DNA of 64,000 nucleotides, from assembly GCF_030272615.1 (NCBI RefSeq), contig NC_081407.1, positions 100,299,897 through 100,363,896 of the forward strand. Direction: 5' to 3'. Made by a program: the position numbers and the translations under genes. Positions 59,701 to 64,000 of the stretch are shown here, piece by piece. The first letter of the stretch is position 1. The number at the start of each line of letters is the position of its first letter. Source of the stretch: Cryptomeria japonica. Taxonomy: Eukaryota > Streptophyta > Pinopsida > Cupressales > Cupressaceae. The notes under the pieces were generated by a model. That model was not told the DNA's origin, did not search any database, and saw only the letters and a program-made list of their open reading frames with translations.

Positions 59701-61235
59701 GCTAGTTGGGTAAAAATGGCAAGGCAAAACTAGGACTCAACAATGGAGGAAGCAGGACTATCTTGTCCCCATATTGAGAACATGGCTTGTGATTATGTGG
59801 ATTGCAACATTATCAACTTGGATTAGGAAAGGATTAAGAGCTTGGTTTTGCTCTAGCTAGGGCCAAATTTTCATTATGCCTTTCTTTCAAGGAATTTTTT
59901 AATAGTTAAATTTGTATCTATGGATCGATCGATAGATGATAGGCAAGGGTTTCCTTTAAGACTTATGGACAATATTCGTATACTGGTAATACTTTAAAAA
60001 ATAGGCATGTTTTGATAATTATATTAATACAATGATCTTCCATGGCTAATGAATTCTGTGAGTAAGATGGTTATGGGATTAGTTATGGTTTTTGGTATTT
60101 TTATTGGTTTATCCCCAATAGAATAGAATTATTATGGAATTCACAACAAGTTTGAAGCATTTGTTTATAATAATTTTTTGGTACTAAGCATGGGTGCATT
60201 GGCATATTGACGGATGTTTTTACTCTGGGTTAGTAGTTAATGATTTATGAGGAATTTTTATCTAGTGGAAAACAAAGTGTGAGGGATTAATAGGGATGAA
60301 CTATAAGCAAGCATTGAGTTCTTTCTGTTTGAATTATTCATGTTTAGTTGTGTTATTTTTATATGAGAAACTAACAATTTGTTAGCTGAATCAGATTTCT
60401 CTTCAACGGGATGTTATCATTAGTCAAATGATATTGATGAGTAGGTTAACACTGGTCTTCAATGATAAGGTTTTTATTTAGGTTTATGCGATAGAGAAAT
60501 AGACTCTTATTTTTTTTCTCTACAAAGGGGCTCTATGCTAATTGTTTAAGATGCTCTCTCTGACGGTAATATGTTTATTTTATGGATAATAGGATTTCCT
60601 ATTCAGAGAGCACGCGTTTCAAATAGAGTAAAGCATGCTTTTAATGCGTGAATAGCTTCAGATGGTTTTAGTTTACTACTATGCATGGAATTGACAAATT
60701 TTCAGCTAACATGATATATAACTTTGTTTAAAGGTTACAATATTGTTTTGGATACAAAGAACAATTGAGGATTCATTCATAAATTATATTATTCTTTTAT
60801 TGACTAACAAGCGAACAAATCATTGAGTTTTAGTGATTCATAGAATTTTAGGGCAGGAGTTATTGCCTAGTAAATGGTGGTGTGCAGATATTAGAGTAAG
60901 GATCAGACACCATCTCAGGCAGATTACATGTTGAAGCAATAGGTATAAGATAAAGATGCTAGAGTAGAGGGTATGGATGATTATTATGCAAGAGAGCAGA
61001 GAATCAGGTTGGGCCTTCAGATGTATTGTAATCTATAGAAAATGTAATTAATGATAGATAGATTAGAATGCAATTTCTGTAATATTTCTAGGAATGGATT
61101 CCTCAGGCTAGGCCAAAGGTTTTCTTACCCGATTCTTTCCTACCAGTGCCCACACTGAATCAAGATTATAAATTCTTTAAAAATCAATAAAATTATTCGG
61201 CTTCGACCCTTTACCTATCAAAAATAAAATAAAAA
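59701..61235 (+). other. LINE-2 3' region, mostly non-coding
   Basis: About 1.5 kb, AT-rich, with only remnants of coding character up to about 59880. It ends TTTACCTATCAAAAATAAAATAAAAA just before the target duplication. It is much longer than the same region in LINE-1. Confidence 0.6.
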
Positions 61236-61248
61236 TTAGATTTTACAT
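61236..61248 (+). repeat. Target-site duplication of LINE-2, right copy
   Basis: TTAGATTTTACAT, identical to 22278-22290. Confidence 0.75.
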
Positions 61249-61615
61249 GGTATTGAAAACTCTAAAACTATATTTTTCAAAGGACTCCAAACCCTAACTA
61301 CCCATCCAAACACAAACCACCATATCGATTTCTGACATATAACATCATCCCCATATTGATCAACTTTCCTATTTACATGATATGTACCTTGAAGCGGTTA
61401 CTACATTCATACTTTCATACAAATTTTATAGATATCAACAAAATTGAGACACCCAAATAAAGACAAATAGACTAAAAACTTCAGGAAAACCACAAAAACC
61501 TCATTTTTATAAAACCTATATTTTTCTTTCTCTAAGGAGTCCATTGACCTAGTAATGTTTGAATTTAAACTCTGCTTGGGCTCTCCCTTTCCACTCCTTC
61601 ATTGCATCATCATCA
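61249..61615 (-). other. LINE-3 3' untranslated region (right of the LINE-2 insertion)
   Basis: Minus-strand non-coding sequence between the LINE-3 ORF3 stop and the point where LINE-2 inserted. It continues at 22277. Confidence 0.5.
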
Positions 61616-62310
61616 TCACGTTCCAACTCTACATGGGGCTTCCCCTCTCCACTCATTTTCCACACCAGCATCTTCATGTACTAGACCCCATTCATGGAGA
61701 TAATCTTTCAAAGTCTTCCAACCAATGTGATCTTCCACTTTCCTTTCGTCCACATCACTTGATGAACTCCACCAAATGAAAGGTTGGAGTGGTGGGTTTT
61801 GGTCTCCAAATTTCAATGAGTCTCCCTCCAAATCCATAAGCCCTTCACTCAAATGTGCCCACTCCATAATAGATCTCAATCCATACATCCAATCCTTGTC
61901 CACGCATTCCTTTAGGACCCACTGGACATACTCCTTACTACCTAGCTCCAACCCCCATGCCACACGCATTGAGAGAATATTGATATTGGTTCGATATCGG
62001 TGCTCCATCCTCATAAATTCTTCCCCAAATAGTTTGTCTAGAATCTGCACAAACAGAGGATCATCAAACTTGAATATGCTCCATAGTCTCTTCTCTAAGA
62101 TACAACCCCAAAAAACTTGAATATGCTCCATAGTCTCTTCTTTAAGATACAACCTAAAAAAACCAATTGCTATTTGGGAGGAACCAAGGTGAAATTCACT
62201 TCCATCTTGTAAGTCTTTGTCGCCAATCCATTGTATGCCACCCTCTGCCAATTTCAAATAGTTGTGTAGTAAATATGGCCTTGATGCCTTCAAAAATAAA
62301 CTCTCATCCC
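61616..62310 (-). pseudogene. LINE-3 ORF3: unknown protein
   Basis: Open over 225 codons from 62293 and a few codons further upstream (after a TGA), with no ATG at the start. Blocks FDDPLFVQILDKLFGEEF and MEHRYRTNINI correspond to MKHPLILHVVKRILGGEF and HRYQVNSDF in LINE-1. The remainder has KEYVQWVLKECVDKDW and IMEWAHLSEGLMDLEGD. A 47-base tandem duplication (62069-62162) shifts the frame inside it. It lies about 220 bases after the RNase H of LINE-3 on the same strand. Unknown function. Confidence 0.55.
62069..62162 (-). repeat. 47-bp tandem duplication in the LINE-3 ORF3
   Basis: CTTGAATATGCTCCATAGTC and what follows recur with a period of 47 bases. Since 47 is not a multiple of three, the second copy is read in another frame. 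Confidence 0.85.
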
Positions 62311-62449
62311 ATCACATTAAGAGTGCACAACTTTCCATAATAGTTACTATAGTTGGCAACATATGACCCATCAATATTCATCAATTTGGATCTCTTGTAG
62401 ATCCTCCCAATAAAATTCCGCTTTCTCCTCCATTAATGACACCACCCAC

Positions 62450-64000
62450 TTTGACAAGTTGTTTGCCACCAGGTTTCTATATCTCAACACATGGGAAGTT
62501 TTAAATTCCTTGACTTCAGGTAATTAAAAGTTCTCTAATAATTTTAACAAATTTATTTATTTTCCAAGATGGAATTTCACCCTTGATAATGACATTGATA
62601 ACAATTATAGAATCGCCTTCTAAATGAAATTGGGATATTGATAATTTCTTGGCCATCTTGACTACTAATAAAGCCACTTGCATTTCAACTTTATTATTTG
62701 TGCCCTCCTTCAATGTTTTAGCTCTAACTGCCAGAATGTTTCTGTTTCAATATCTTGCCATAAAACCTACACATGAAGGGCTTGGATTACCTCTCAATAC
62801 CTCGTCAAATTTGACTTTCACCCAACCTACATCTGGTTTCATCCATTCAACAACTTGCTTTTCCTTGGGATCCAAACCAACCTGGAGAGGCCCATTAACA
62901 TACCAATACTTGATATAAGGCCACTTGGATTATATAATTTTGTCCTCCTAGCTAAAGGGGATTTTAGCTGGATTAATTTGTGACGATGTCATGCTGACCA
63001 ACTTTGAAATAGAAGTTTCGATTCTTCTGCACAAATACGAAACCAACTTTGTCTTCTCCTGAAAGATGCATCTATTTCATTCTTTCCAACTTTTCTAGAT
63101 TACCATTAATGGGCAAACTTGCCAAATACTAGAAAAAGTTGATTTTGTAGAAGTTCTAAACCAACTTTGAATCAATTCTTTCAAAGAATTTGGAAACAAA
63201 GTCTGACAGCACAATTTTTTTGTCACAAACCGCCAATGTTCATTAGCATATTCACAGTTCAAAAAAAGACGGTCTAAGGTCTCTTCATTTCTATTGCATA
63301 AGACACACCTAAACGACCATTGAAAGCCTAATCTTTACAATTGCTCACCTATCAAGATTCTACCCTATAGAGCCAACTAAGAAAAGGCCCCTACTTTAGG
63401 TAAACAATTCTTTCTCCAACACAAATTGTAAGGCCATTCTTCTACAACCATAGCCATTTATAAAATGTGGTATCCAATTTTAACCAATTACTTCCCCTGT
63501 TGAGAGCCACACAAAATGATCTCATCTTAACCTCTTGAGAGAATGTTTTTTCTTTCAATGAAGATCAATTGTAGCAACTCAACATTAACCCTATCCAAAT
63601 TTAAATCTTCAACCGATTTCCATTTCCATTCTATGTTCCCATCCACCACCACACTTTCCATAAAATTTGCTACCTTGGAACCCCATCCATCTCTGGTTAT
63701 TTGCTTTAGATTGTTGAACCTCTCATTCTCCCCTAGTACTTGAAGACCTTCCCAAGTGTTTCCCCCCAAAAAAGTTGATTTACCATTACCCAAAATCCAT
63801 GAAATATGATCTGTAATAACATGACAACATGAGATCATGAAATTCCAAATGGCAGAGCCTCGAGGAGGATTTTTAATAGTAAAATATATTTTCTTTCATT
63901 GATCATCAAGATATTTTGCTCTTAATATTTTGGCTCTCTTTTGTTTTGGATTACAATATATACTCCAAATTAACTTTGGGGCTACTACGAAGCTGCTAAT
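62450..64000 (-). pseudogene. LINE-3 pol, C-terminal part, running off the window
   Basis: On the minus strand from 64000: VVAPKLIWSIY, KNPPRGSAIWNF (about 63860), ISWILGNGKSTFLGGNTW, a broken zinc-binding region (about 63440-63170), then RNase H about 62860-62516 (WVKVKFDEVLRGNPSPS, EGTNNKVEMQVAL, FHLEGDSIIVIN). The arrangement equals LINE-1 832-2250 and LINE-2 57230-58640. Several stops and shifts. The N-terminal part is outside the window. Confidence 0.8.

Overview
This window is a stretch of plant nuclear DNA made almost entirely of transposable elements. I see no convincing single-copy host gene, tRNA or rRNA. The AT-rich background, old decayed copies, very long Ty3/gypsy elements and LINEs nested inside one another suggest a seed plant with a very large genome. 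A gymnosperm is my guess, but that is inference.

The clearest structure is a nest of insertions. The oldest layer is a minus-strand L1-type LINE (LINE-3: 64000 down to 61249, with its 3' end at about 22277-22223). A plus-strand LINE (LINE-2, about 8.6 kb without its insertions) landed in it and left a 13-bp target duplication at 22278-22290 and 61236-61248. LINE-2 was then split twice: by an old gypsy element (Gypsy-2, 42339-54059, decayed, LTRs strongly diverged) and by a young, very large Tat-type gypsy element (Gypsy-1, 23552-42197, 18.6 kb, LTRs about 0.7% different by eye, target duplication CATGG). A third, partial LINE (LINE-1) lies at 832-3740, with the end of an LTR set into it at the left edge.

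Gypsy-1 has a 3.2-kb leader with TAGCGC-motif arrays, a small ORF ending one base before the gag start, and a gag-pol reading frame with protease, a G-patch, reverse transcriptase, two RNase H domains and integrase, broken by three stop codons. Between pol and the 3' LTR it carries an oppositely oriented gene for a plant mobile domain (PMD) protein. That gene has its own TATA box, a short first exon, a 1.1-kb intron full of the same TAGCGC motif, and a large GC-rich second exon.

A second, much older minus-strand gene of unknown product (15559-11981) has the same layout: TATA box, repeat array in the presumed intron, long coding exon with a coiled-coil tail. Its TATA box lies exactly 30 bases before the same 10-base word (TCATTTGTGC) that follows the PMD gene's TATA box. 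This suggests a shared antisense-gene cassette in these retrotransposons.

All three LINE copies carry an extra open reading frame of unknown function (called ORF3 here) downstream of the RNase H domain, and in LINE-2 the target duplication shows that it lies inside the mobile unit. The rest of the left third (3924-7652, 9107-11980) and 20773-22222 hold only unassigned repeat-like DNA, a probable copia-type LTR (7653 to about 9056), a small foldback element (3736-3923) and the 5' part of another gypsy element (17279-20772).
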